From Cheilinus undulatus (taxonomy: Eukaryota; Chordata; Actinopteri; Labriformes; Labridae), in NCBI RefSeq assembly GCF_018320785.1, contig NC_054877.1, positions 39,826,151 through 39,890,150 of the forward strand: 64,000 bases of DNA, in the 5' to 3' direction. The notes under the pieces are model-generated. The model did not search any database and had not been told where the DNA came from. It saw only the letters and a program-made list of their open reading frames with translations. The position numbers and the translations under genes were made by a program. This document shows positions 34,679 to 45,425 of this stretch, in pieces (the stretch's first letter is position 1; every line of letters begins with the position of its first letter).

Positions 34679-35929
34679 ATTAAAACCATGTGTTACAAGA
34701 GGGACTAGTTTGTGAAATGATCAAAATTTCAGAAAATCCACAAACCAAAGAGAGAAATTTTAAGGCTCTGACTGGACTCTGCCTCTGCTCAAAGTATATA
34801 AGGTCGTGCCCCACTTCCTTAACACAACACTATCATCCTTATCATATGCAAATATTGATATGGAGCCAATAATTTTTGCCAAGTATTCTTGTGTATGTTA
34901 TCTGAGGCCAATTCTCAATATTGCCCTCTTATTTCTTAAAAGATGATGGCAGATCAGTGATTACATTATCCTGTTAGAAGAGCATATTTTATCTCTGAAT
35001 TGCTAAAAAATCAGGATCAGTGTCTCGTTAAGGAAAACGCCAGTATGGCAGAAGGTACCAGAATCAAGCCCAGAATTCATACAAAATATTACTAAAGCTA
35101 GGAATAAGCTGGATAGCTGATGGCTGACTCCTATCTGTTGTCCCTGGTAGATGTATACCTCATAGAGTATAAATTGAATACTGTCTTGTCTTTGTTCTAG
35201 TAACTATGATGTCATATTATTGTCAAGCTTTACCTTGAAATCCTCTCACAGAATGGACCATACTCCTGCTGGCAGGGTAAAACAGTGTGCATTGCTTTTA
35301 TTTAGCCGTGCTGCACCCCTCCATCAAAGCTTCACAGGCTCCCCAGGGACCACAGACCCCACTATGGTATTCAGTGCTCTATAATATTCATGTCTAGACT
35401 GTGTGGCGGTCCATGTCTGCCATTGCTTCATTTGCTGTTTTCTCTTAAGATATAATGTCTCTGCATTTGCAGCATGAATCACTGTCATTCTGAAAAATAA
35501 AATCTTTCACATTCAGGCTCATACCAGAAGGAATGACATGATGGATTACGACAGCATTGCTAAAACAACAAATGTAATGTTGGCCTTAGATTTTGCACAG
35601 TACTCTATCTATTTACAGGGTCTGATCTGCAATAAGGAAATACTAAACCAAAGTAAAATCATCAGGTACAGTTAGGTTATTCAGAACAGCTCTGCTTTAG
35701 CCTGCTTTAATGCATCTCAAAGATAATTCAGGAAGCTTTTTTTCCCCCCTCTGGAGCACACAATTTATCTTTTTTTGCAGGTATTTCATGCAGTAATCAT
35801 GTATTAAGTCCACAATAATCAGGCTACAGAGCAGTATCACCACAGTCACATATCACCACCCACTGCTCAATAGGGAAGTTATCATTAAGACGATCTTTTT
35901 TATCCATTTGAAATTATAGATATGATGTT

Positions 35930-36877
35930 TATTGGATTGCCTCTGGCTCCACTCTTAAACATTTTATTGGTAGCCTTCACTACATGCTTTGGATCACCGT
36001 CTTGCAGGAAAATAAATCTTCACCCAAGCTGTAGTTTTCTTGCAAACTGAATAAGACATTCCTCTTTGATTTCTGATATTTTGCTGCATTCATTTTACCC
36101 CCCACCTTAACAAGCCTTCCAGGGCCTGCTGCCAAGAAGCATCCCCACAGCATGATGCTGCCACCAAATTGCTTCACAGTGGGGATGGTGTATTTGTGTT
36201 GATGTGCAGTCTTTGGTGTCTGCCAAGCACAGCGCCTTGTCTGATGGCCAAAAGGCACTGTTTTGATCTCATCAGATCAAAGAACTTTCTCCCACTTGAC
36301 CATGGAGTCTCCCTAATGCATTTTGGCGAACTCTAACCCACATGCACATAGTCCTTCCATTTATTGATGATGGATTTATCTGAACTCAGGGGGATGTCCA
36401 ACACCTCTGAAATCTGTTTGTATCCATCCCTTGACTCATACTTGTCAATAACCTTTTCTCTGATTTGCTTGGGGTGTTCTTTTATCTTCATGGTGTAATG
36501 GTTGCCAGGAATACTGATAAACAAGTGACTGAGCTTTCCAGACACAGGTGTCTTTATATTGCAACCACTTGTGACACAATCACTGCAACTCAGGTGATAC
36601 CCATTTCACTAATTGTGAGACTTCTAGCATATTGCCGGACCTGTGTTCAGTTAGGTCAGTTAATTTAAAGGGGTGAATATTTATGCAGTCACTTATTTTA
36701 CCTTGCATATTTTTTGTTTAATTGACATTACTTTGTAGAAATCTGTTTTCACTTTGACATTAAAGTTTATTTTGTAATTTTTCTTGGAAAATAGCCCAAT
36801 TGTACTGACCATTATTCATTTATAAAATCAATAGGAGGGTAAAACATGCAAAGGGGTGAATACTTTTTATCAGCAGA
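35930..36877 (-). mobile_element. Tc1-like transposon, third family, second copy
   Basis: It shares an ordered series of phrases with 29,158-30,424: 'cttcacccaagctgtagttt', 'catcccc/tacagcatgatgctgcc', 'ggggatggtgtatttgtg', and the right end 'ggggtgaatactttttatca'. The left side starts internally ('ttattggattgcctctggct'), so roughly the first 270 bp present in copy 1 are lost. The right inverted arm is retained. Confidence 0.75.
35950..36491 (-). pseudogene. Decayed transposase of the third Tc1-like family (copy 2)
   Basis: From the ATG at 36,491: MKIKEHPKQIREKVIDKYES, then GYKQISEVLDIPLSSDKSII and NKWKDY. This is the typical Tc1 N-terminal helix-turn-helix with a KSIIxKWK ending. After a break, 36,258-35,980 reads QFGGSIMLWGCFLAAGPGRL and then VGGKMNAAKYQ, the conserved GGSIMLWGCF block. 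The catalytic D(34)E part is not present in one frame and the C-terminus is missing with the element's left end. Confidence 0.75.
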
Positions 36878-36894
36878 GTTTAAAACAAACTCAA

Positions 36895-37651
36895 TCACAG
36901 CAGGGGATTCTGGATTCAGGACTAACTTGAGGGCCTAACAGTGTCACCTTTTTAACCATAAACTGTCAACCTCATTTCACCAGGAATAAAATATGAAAAA
37001 AAAAAACCTTATCACTCATGGTAAACAATTTTGACATTTAAAAAGTTAAAAAGAAAAGTTTAAAGATTCACAATCTAATAAAAGTAAATATATTAGTTCT
37101 AAAGGATCAAAACATGAAATCAAAGTTGAAAAATAATGGTTATTTAAAGGCAAATATGTCAGAAAGAAAGTCAAAATCATGAGTTTAAAAGGTCAAAATA
37201 TGAACTAAAATTTGTAATCATGAATTAAAAGTCAAAATATGCTTCAAAATTTTAAATTGTGAGCCTACAAGGTCAAACTATGGGATTATGAAGTCAAAGT
37301 TTGGAGTTGAAAATACAAGATAAAATACAAAATAATTGGTTGAAAAGGTCAAAATATCACTTGAAAATTAGAATTATGAATCTTAAAGCTCAAAATATTA
37401 TATGAGAAGTCAAAATTATGAGTTGAAATGCTCAAAGTATAAAATTAAAAGTCAAAATCCTAAGTTTGCTCCTTACTTTGTCAGCTTTTTATCATCAAGG
37501 ATACGTTTACATTTTTATACTTGAGATCTGCAGACCTCATACTGATGGGCCAGTCATAACAGAAATATGAGATCGAGATCATCTTGCGGACCGGATTTAG
37601 CTGTTCCATAGGCTGCATTTGGCCCCCAGGCCTTGAGTTTGACACCTGTGG
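36895..37651 (+). mobile_element. hAT-like element with internal minisatellite (copy 2)
   Basis: The body (about 37,080-37,460) consists of the 'aaaggtcaaaatatga' and 'aaatcatgagtttaaaaggt' units seen at 3,955-5,060. It is followed by a non-repetitive flank and the end 'ggcccccaggccttgagttt' plus 'gacacctgtggt'. That GAGTTTGACACC-type terminus is characteristic of hAT-group elements in vertebrates. The left terminus is not recognisable, so the copy is incomplete. The array is shorter than copy 1. Confidence 0.6.
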
Positions 37652-40600
37652 TTTAAAGCCTTGCTTGGCAAAATGCCATCATATATAATATCTTTGTTGA
37701 GTCAGTCTTGTTTAATGCATTTTATTAAGTTATCCTCTCTACATAAATGAAAATGAGGGAATACTCTCACTGATTTTTATGGTTATTATTCAGTGTTGGC
37801 ACATCTATATAATTAACAGTATAATCTGTTTCAGAATCAGACAGTCCTTACTCAACATGAAAGTTCAGTTAATCTCTTCTGCTCTCATTAAAAGAAACTC
37901 GTGCCCTTGAGATTGATGTTTCCTGTGTTAAACCAGATGAGGGCAGTGTATCACAATTCTGCTGCAGCGACTGGAAGCAGTGTGTGTTTGTGTATGTGTG
38001 CATGACTCCTCAATCTGCACACTGAGGAGAACCCAGCCTGTGTTGAATGATGGGAGAGGATCGAAAACCTGCTTTGAAGCATCATTCTGAGTTATTACTG
38101 ACGTCAGGAGGAACAGTGAGACGGCGGGTGCTAACACTTTTATATCCGCTGGCTGTTACAGACTGGATGTGGTTGCCAGTTTGATACACTCTTACCCCTC
38201 CTCTTCTCCTGCTCTTTCTCCCTCACTGCCTTTACTGTAACTGTCTCTGTAATGTCTCACTTCATCTTGTCTTGGGCACTTTTGCCTCAGAAATGGCTAA
38301 CAAATGTCTGCAAGCAGACTGTAAAGTATTTGCCTGTTTGGTACACAAGATTAGTCTGCTTCAAACACTTTGCTTCTTGCAGAGGATTGCAGCACTTTTG
38401 TAAAACCTTTTATTCCAGTATTGTTTTATGTAAGCAGATTCATGCACACAGTACCTAGATAGATGAGTAATTGAGGGCACATTGAGCATCTTGATTCCTT
38501 TCTATGAGATGCTGCATTGATGAATAAATAATGCCACGTCCTTTCAAGCGCAGCTTTGAACAGTGCTGAAGTTTTTAACCGGATGAAACCTGGAGACAGT
38601 TGCACTCCCTTAGACTATAAACCTCTTATTCTAGCTGTCTTGGCCCTCTGCCTCTCCTTCAACACCCCCACCCCCTTTCTCTTTCTCTCTCTCTCAGGCA
38701 TAAAGCCCCCCACTGAGTGTTCTTTCATCATCGGGAAAGTATCAGTGAGACTCAGCCACAAAGGTCCCTCGCACACATGCGCAATCACACATAAAAGCAT
38801 GCATGCATATAATGTAGCACACAGTGCACTTTTGTTGTACGCCTTCGAGGGGCCAATTTTTGGACACCGCGAGGCAGCTGCACCCTCCTCGACCCATTCA
38901 TTTGTGGTTCATGAACACATTTGTCAAATTAGGAAGTGATATATTGGACTAAAGGGGTTAAAAAATCTTGTCTAATTTTGTCTGCATCCATGGAAAAACA
39001 GCTGACCTGCGTTGCATAAGCGATGACATTGACAAGTAGTGGCCATTCAGATGAGTGGGTGAATCATACATCATTGTTACTTACTGCTTGAGCTTCAACC
39101 TGGCCTCCCAATTCTCCAGCCCAAATCCTATCACAGTGGGTGAGCGGTGCTCCAGCAACTCTGAAGAGAAATGCACTGAATGAAACAGTTTGATATATGG
39201 CCCTATTCCCTCCATGTCCTCACATCATTACAGAAATATTGCCTTGAAAACACATTTATCAAATGCATCAAATCAACTTTCTGCTCTGACATAATAAAAC
39301 CATTACTTCTCTATTGGGGCTATAGGTTTAGCATTCTTTAAATGAATGATTTCGTGGTTTCTGTCAAAAAAAGGCAAGCTCATAAAACGAGAATTATTAA
39401 GCCTCTCCAATGACCTGATCCTTAACTTCTCAGATAATTTCAAGATTAGGTTTCCTCCACTATTTCTGTTCATCTGGCAGAGGGATTTGGAGCAATCATG
39501 ACCAGATTTCCATCAGTAGTCCAGAGGGAAATAAAAAGTCAGGGTAGTCTGACCTCCATTTTATGATCAGACTTATGGCTGCATTACAAAACTAAGTCAA
39601 AGGGCTTGATATGTTCTGCTCCCTGTGCCTGGAACCAACTGGAATTGGATCTAAAACAGCAACACTTTTAGAGAAAACTTTTGCAGCTGATGCTTTAGGG
39701 TACTTCACAATCTCCTTGTGTTAACATGATTGAGTCTTATGGAGTTTTGGATGGGTAATATTTAAAATTTATGGTTTCAGACTGCACTGGGGAAGAATTA
39801 GGGTTGCTTCAAGGATAAATCTTTCATATGATTGCAAAGAAAATTGCATTCAATAATATGAAAGCTAATTTATAATTTTGTCCCCTGCTTTTATTTGGTT
39901 TCGTATGTTCAACCTTTGGTTTTTTTTATGCTGTGATACATAATAATTAAATGATGGTTAAAAAGTGTCTGCGTATTTAATGTTTGATATAAAAATGTTA
40001 TAAAAATTGATTGAAATTTGATGATAATACAATCAAATAATAAAAAATTATATATTTTTTTTATTATTTTCCAATGAAGATCAATCATCTTCATTTTCTT
40101 CATTTTCAGCTGTTGATAGAGAAGCTAATGTCTGGATTGTTAGCACAAATTTGCAAAAAATAAAACAAAACAAAACAAAACAAAACAAAAGAAAGAATAG
40201 ATGACACCTTAAATACTCACAAAGAGAAGAAATAACTGAGGGTTGCTTTTGTTTGGGTTATTTTCTCCCCAACACTGCCTTCATAATAGTTAACGCTTGC
40301 TAGCTAGGTCAGTGAACGTCACATGTATGAACATTAGGCGATGCTATTTATTGTATTTATGCTTTAAACAGTTTTTGTTTGTAGCTCTGGCTTGTATGGA
40401 TGGTCCAAAATGACCAGTATAACAGTGTTTATTTAAAGCTTTGGCTTGTAGAGATAGTCAAAAGTAACCAGTTTTTACAGTAATTGCTGTTGTAAAAGCT
40501 AGCCGGTGTTATGGTTAAAAGTGTGACCATGTTTACTGGTGACTTTCTGTCTAATGTGTCAGATTTTGACATCAGTACAACGCACGTTGAAGATGGAAAT

Positions 40601-40899
40601 ATCCGAAATAGTTTTATTCCATTGTAAAATGCTAATATTCACAAGATGTCGTTGATCTACTTTGATGAAACTCGCCAGCTGACATGGTCACTCTGTAAAC
40701 CATAACATGTCAGTGGCACTGATGAGCTAGCTAAGTAAGTGACAAAAAGGCGATAGTGTACAGAGTGCTAAAGTCAACAGTTTATGACTAACTTGTTCTT
40801 TTAATATGCATAGAACACTATATAGGGAACGTTTTTGTGAGTTATATATAGCCAGAACCGGGCTGCCCACTCCAGCTATGCTGCGTTGTGTTCAGGTGG
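37652..40899. other. No gene seen
   Basis: Mostly unique-looking AT-rich DNA. A (AAAAC)n microsatellite lies at about 40,161-40,190. Frames at 37,928-38,137 (-) and 38,556-38,939 (+) lack domains; the second overlaps a CT-rich tract around 38,670-38,700. No splice-supported exon was found. Confidence 0.5.
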
Positions 40900-41560
40900 A
40901 AAGGAAACAAAGACACAGGCCGGTCTCATGGAGCCTGATTTAATCTGAACACGTTCAGAGAAAGCAAAACGCTGTCAACACAGGTATCTTCACAACTCGC
41001 CTCTCACAGTCAATCGCTAAGCAGACTTAAACAATGTTAATTTAAAAGAAAAAACAAGTAAATAAAACTGACATATTCATTCTTAATGAATATTAAATTG
41101 ACTTTTTATGAACACAGTAATAAATGTACAGCAAGATAAACACACCTGAACAAGTTCAGAGAAAGGAAAACGCTGTCAACATAGGTATCTTCACAGCACG
41201 CCTAACATGAGAAAAAGAAATGCTCAAAACGCGCCTGATAGAAGATGTAGTGGCCGCAACAGCACACACGCACACACAAGCATACATAGCAAACACTAGC
41301 TCTCTCTAACTCTGATTTACAGGCTAAATAAAAAAAGAAAAAGTCACTTACCTCATCTCCTGTACAGATATTTATAACAAACTATTTTTAACAGTTAGCT
41401 CAAACTGAGAACTTTTATATTTATACTTTATGAACGAGCAACAGTGGATACATACCTCTCGCAGTCGAGCTCTACGCAGACTGACGAGAGGGCGGGAGTG
41501 ATGCAATATACCCCCTTACTGCCAACAGAGGGCGTCGTAATGCCACTAATACAGTACCTC
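40900..41560. repeat. Locally repeated block (unclassified)
   Basis: The phrase GTTCAGAGAAAGCAAAACGC plus 'tgtcaaca.aggtatcttcaca' occurs at 40,953 and again, slightly changed, at 41,154 (201-bp offset). The phrase CCTCTCACAGTCAATCGCTA, ending 'gcagact', at about 40,999 has a counterpart CCTCTCGCAGTCGAGCTCTA at 41,455. The block is GC-richer than its surroundings. It could be part of an LTR or a large non-autonomous element, but no LTR pair, primer site or ORF was recognised. Confidence 0.45.
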
Positions 41561-42724
41561 AAAATAAAGACTGAAAAATACATGGATAAAACAGAAGATT
41601 TTGGTGAAAATAACCCTCACTACACCAACAAAACATACTAAATACCCCCCAAAATAAAAAGAATATTTATATTCTTTTTATTCAGTATCATTTTCCCTAT
41701 CTGTTACAAAATCTGCATGGCAAACAATAAGTTGAACCCATAAAACAATTACATCCAAAACTACTCATTGTTGTCAGACTATGCAAATCAATGATAAAAA
41801 CATCTTTAGGTGTTAAGTATGTATTATCTTGACTTATGATTGATTAGTTATTGAAATATTGTTGTTGTTGTAATGGCTGGCTATTTATTTTTCTAGGTGC
41901 ATGTTGCAAGTGTCAATCTCAGGTCCCCCTGTTCTCTTACCTCTGTAATCTGCTGGGGCCTGCAAGAGCTAAACTCAGCACTTTTAGCTACATCATCCAA
42001 GGCAAGTGAGTTTGGAGCTTGTATATTCTCCATGCTGATCTCCTCTTTGTTTGGGGTTCATCGTCACCAGGAATGTCACTAAGGGTTAGACTTAGATTAC
42101 ACAATTTAAGATTTTAAAAAGTCTGACTTTTACCAGTGGGAGGTCTTAAATTCAAACAGGCACTTTGGGTAAGATGTCCTTATCCAATCTTTGTTTTCTA
42201 GCCAACGTTATGGATGAATTTAATCATCTTCCTCCACAAATTGATTCATAAATGTACGCCATATTTTTGGGAATTCAGTGTTGCATGATCCAAACTTCCT
42301 GGGGGAGGATCCTAGACCCCTTTGTGATTTTATCAGACTCACTGTGATTTAAAAAACTTGATACTGTTGTGAAACACTAGTCCATTGCTCTAACATCTGG
42401 GCTACCAGGTTTCCCACTTAAATTCTTGCAGCCCACTCTTATTTTAACAGGTCATCCCAGACAAAAAAGAAAAAAGTGTTATTCTGCTTTTAATTGCTAC
42501 TTTGTTCAAAATGAGCTCAGCATACCTGCTCAGCACCAAAAATATGTCATGATAGATCTCAATGTACTGTATATTGATAGAACAGAGGCATTAAATGTGC
42601 CAGAAATCATCAAATTTGGGCATTTCTGACCATTTTGTAAACAGTTCAGTAAATCAGCAAATTCAGTCCTGGTCCAGTGCAGGGGCAGAGCCAGACATAT
42701 TTAAACATATTAAAATTAAAATGT
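41561..42724. other. No gene seen
   Basis: AT-rich spacer. Short frames at 41,897-42,082 and 42,426-42,629 have no recognisable domain. Confidence 0.5.
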
Positions 42725-43591
42725 GCAGAGCTAGGGGGTGGCTTATGGGGCTTCAGCCCCAAATGTTTTCTTAAAAGCCCCCAATCTTTCAGGTTGGTTT
42801 TAAGTATGATGCAAATGTCCTTGCTGATCATAGTTTTGAAATGTAATTTTTAAAAGCAATTTAAAAAATCAGATTGTTTTGTTTTACTTTAAAGAACGCA
42901 TGTACAGAGGAGGATTAGGGACAGTTAACCAAAAAATTTGGTATGCATTTTCTTATTCTGAGGCCCCGTCCACACGGAAACGAATTTGGCGTTTCATCCA
43001 CACGGAAACGGCGTTTTGGGTGACTGTAAAGGATACTTTCTGAAAACGGGTCCCAGAGTGCATAAATCCGTAAACGACTACTGTTTCATCTCCGTGTGGA
43101 CGGCTATCCACATCTTTCTTGAAACGATTACGTCACACAGAGCGTAGCTCTCGTACGACGCCTGCGTGGGTCCGACCAAAACAACAATGGCTGAATACAG
43201 GGTTGTGTTCGTGCTGCAGAAGCTACTGAGCTTGTTATGGATTTTATAGCAAAATCTGTTGCTCCTTTACCACCACCAGGAAACGCATTCACCATATGTA
43301 CTTAAATCTAACGCAGATATAAACCAGATCTTCTTCTCTCATTTGGCGAATGTCCGTGGCAGTGTTACAGCGAAATTTTTTTGTTAAATGTCCCTAATCC
43401 TCCTCTGTACATGCATTCTTAAAAGTAAAAACAAAAAAAACATTATGATTGTTATTAAAATTGCTTCAAAAATTACATTTCCACGCTGTGCAAGGATATT
43501 AACACCATACTTAAAACCAGCTTGAAAGATTGGGGGCTTTTAAGAAAACATTCGGGGCTGAAGCCCCATAAGCCACCCCCTAGCTCCGCCC
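42725..43591. mobile_element. Foldback element with about 200-bp inverted arms
   Basis: The left arm 42,725-42,923 starts GCAGAGCTAGGGGGTGGCTT and ends 'gaggaggattagggaca'. The right arm 43,389-43,591 is its reverse complement ('tgtccctaatcctcctctgt' to 'aagccaccccctagctccgc'). The 465-bp centre is unrelated and contains its own inverted phrases, GTCCACACGGA near 42,968 and TCCGTGTGGAC near 43,091, typical of another fish repeat beginning 'ggccccgtccacacgg'. I infer a long-TIR non-autonomous element, possibly with a nested second element. Its right end lies about 480 bp upstream of the CARMIL-like start codon. Confidence 0.75.
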
Positions 43592-43829
43592 ATCTCATGC
43601 CTCTCGTTTTTTAATGGTTTGCAAAAAGTGGTATCTATTTTACTCAGTTCAGGTCTTGAAACGTCTTTCATTTGATTTTTAAATGCGTGTGAAACCCTGT
43701 CACTATTTTTGCAAGTTTGGTCCATTCGTCTGTAATCCATTTACTCAGCTGTGAACAAAATACTGGAAAAAACATAGCTCCTGTTCCTCTACTTTCATTC
43801 CTCTGTGCAACTCAAAACTCACTTCCCTG

Positions 43830-43834
<5 letters not shown>

Positions 43835-43861
<27 letters not shown>
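43835..43861 (+). repeat. (CT)n microsatellite
   Basis: A pure CT tract of 27 nt lies just upstream of the CpG-rich region. Such polypyrimidine tracts are common in fish promoters and 5' UTRs, but no function is shown here. Confidence 0.95.
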
Positions 43862-44330
43862 ATGCTGGAGTGCTGAGTCGGAGGCGCTCCTCGGGTTTTT
43901 GCCAGTGCGCAGCGCTGCACTGCTTCACATCTCACTGTACGGACTGTTGCTGCGCCCGGAGCACCTGCAGGCGCGGAGGAAAGAGGGACACAAAAAGTGC
44001 ACTTCGGGGACGTTCTTCCAGTTATTCACTGAGGAAAGGAGAAGGGGTCGGACCGGCGTGGAGGAGCGCACCATGGCCGCAAAGGAGAGCACAGCGGCGG
44101 GCTTCGTCAACGTCAGCAGGGAAATCACAGGTGAGCTCCAACGTGACTTTTACGGGGGGGGGGAAGTAAAGATGAGGAAGAGGAGCTGTTTAAGGACGCG
44201 TGGGGTTAGTTTGTCTTCACTCCGCTGCTCTCTAAATCATTGCTTTCTAGTACATTTGAAAGGAGTTATCACCGCAGGCGAGCGCAGGAAATGTCTCCCC
44301 AGGCAATACCAGAGTTAATGGCTATGTAGA
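43862..44330 (+). promoter_or_regulatory. CpG-rich promoter / 5' UTR region of the CARMIL-like gene
   Basis: CpG dinucleotides are frequent here (for example 'gagtcggaggcgctcctcgg', 'gtgcgcagcgctgc', 'gcaggcgcggagg') and rare on either side. No TATA box is evident. The reading frame of the downstream ATG stays open upstream to at least 43,899 without an ATG, so 44,073 is the first in-frame start. A tiny upstream ORF (ATG at 43,862, stop after four codons) would be in the 5' UTR only if transcription starts that far up. The transcription start is not determinable. Confidence 0.6.
44073..44130 (+). CDS. Coding exon 1 of a probable CARMIL-family gene (LRRC16/RLTPR)
   Basis: CARMIL proteins are large cytoplasmic, membrane-associated regulators that bind and modulate actin capping protein. 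They have an N-terminal non-canonical PH domain, a leucine-rich repeat domain and a C-terminal capping-protein-binding region. This exon encodes MAAKESTAAGFVNVSREIT plus the first base of the next codon, and is followed by GTGAGC, a good donor. The ATG context is ACCATGG with A at -3 and G at +4. The RExxESI pattern formed across the junction with exon 2 corresponds to the start of the CARMIL PH domain (RELIESI in CARMIL1). What is seen: start, donor and phase. Inferred: family. The paralogue (carmil1, 2 or 3) is unresolved because the N-terminal tail is variable. Confidence 0.68.
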
Positions 44331-44639
44331 TGCTCGGGAAGATTGTAATCCCATCGATCTCTGAGCCTCGGTGTTCACTTTCAGATTGATTTGATATTAG
44401 AGATGCGCCGTGAAATTTATCGGGCACCAGAGTCCCGTAGAGCTGTCAGAGTTATTTTAAGTGATCCTGTGCGTGTCGCGGTTTTCTATGTGCATTCATT
44501 AGGAGTTCTCATCTCTTTCTCTCCTCCCTGCATGTGTGAGCGTGGGAGTTATTGTGCGACTGGGAGCACTTTGCGTGCAGTAGGCAGCATGTGTTCAGCT
44601 GCTCACTGGCTCAACCTCTTCATGCTGGGTAGATTGGAC

Positions 44640-45089
44640 AATTGACCCTTTATCAAGCCCCGCCCTCACCAGGAAGTGACCTTTTGACAAGCCTTGCCCT
44701 CTTTGATCACTATTAAGAGGTTGACCTATTCTCTTGTTGAAATAACCTGCAATTTGACTAACTTTTAGCTGTACTCAACTGATTTGCTTCTTTTGTAAAC
44801 CTGACCTCAGTGAAAGAGTAAAACAAAGATACAGTTGGATGAATGAAGATAACACGAAGTCTTGAAGAACTTCGTGAAACATACTATCAGTGTTTGATGC
44901 TAGAAATCCTCTGACAGCACATCAAAGTCCTCAGTGTGTAAAAAGAGAGAAACAAGACTTACAATGAATTATGATCTGCCTTACCAGACCAACATTGATG
45001 TCAAGTTCTGAGATGATGTTAATGCTAGTTAGCATACTTCAGACTAGAAACATTAACACTGCATTATGCTAACATTACTAGCAAGTATA
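44640..45089. other. Unique-looking intronic sequence
   Basis: AT-rich, with no repeat or exon recognised. The frame at 44,391-44,645 is uninterrupted only because the 5' part is GC-rich. Confidence 0.5.
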
Positions 45090-45425
45090 ACTAGGGATGC
45101 ACAGATGCATTGATTCAGTATTGGTATTGGCCATTATTGGCCCTTTTGACGGACAAAGGTCATCTGTAAAAAAAAAAAAAAAAAAAAAACAGACAAAAAC
45201 CAATGTATGTAGTTGGTATTTATATGTTGTATCTTTTCAATTTAAATCTTGCATTTAACACAAATACAGCTGATATACAGAAGAAATTCATGATTGGGCA
45301 AAAGATGTATCTGTTGGGATAACTGATCTGTTTTCTTGGTCAGTTGTGAGCAAAAAATGTTGCCATTGTGGGAGTCTTGCGCCAAAAAAGTGACTAAAAA
45401 TGATCGACATCGGTATGCGTCATCC
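45090..45425. repeat. Dispersed repeat, left part of intronic composite (copy A)
   Basis: It opens 'ctagggatgcacagatgcat' and 'cagtattggtattggcc', like the block at 55,204 ('gtagggatgacatcagtatt') and the one at 342. A poly-A run of about 22 nt lies at about 45,169-45,190. No coding potential. Confidence 0.5.

Larger units (their letters stand above)
32293..35600. mobile_element. Tc1/mariner-type element complex with nested insertions
   Basis: The left end CTGTGCAAAAGTCTTGGG follows TA at 32,291-32,292. The right end CCTTAGATTTTGCACAG precedes TA at 35,601-35,602; the two are imperfect inverted repeats. Inside the left end, 'ctgttacagccaaaagtcag' plus 'tatttagtgtgacc' matches a fish Tc1-like family I recognise. 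The span (about 3.3 kb) is too long for one such element, and at least two other elements (33,479-33,570 and 33,820-34,678) plus a TAA-rich microsatellite sit inside. No transposase reading frame was found. The two ends could also belong to different copies. Confidence 0.45.

Noticed and set aside
43862..43876. Four-codon upstream ORF before the CARMIL-like ATG
   Set aside because: Relevant only if the transcript starts before 43,862, which the sequence cannot show.
43717..44169. 150-codon frame overlapping CARMIL-like exon 1 in another frame
   Set aside because: It passes through the (CT)n tract and the splice donor; the competing frame with the optimal ATG and in-phase exon 2 is better supported.
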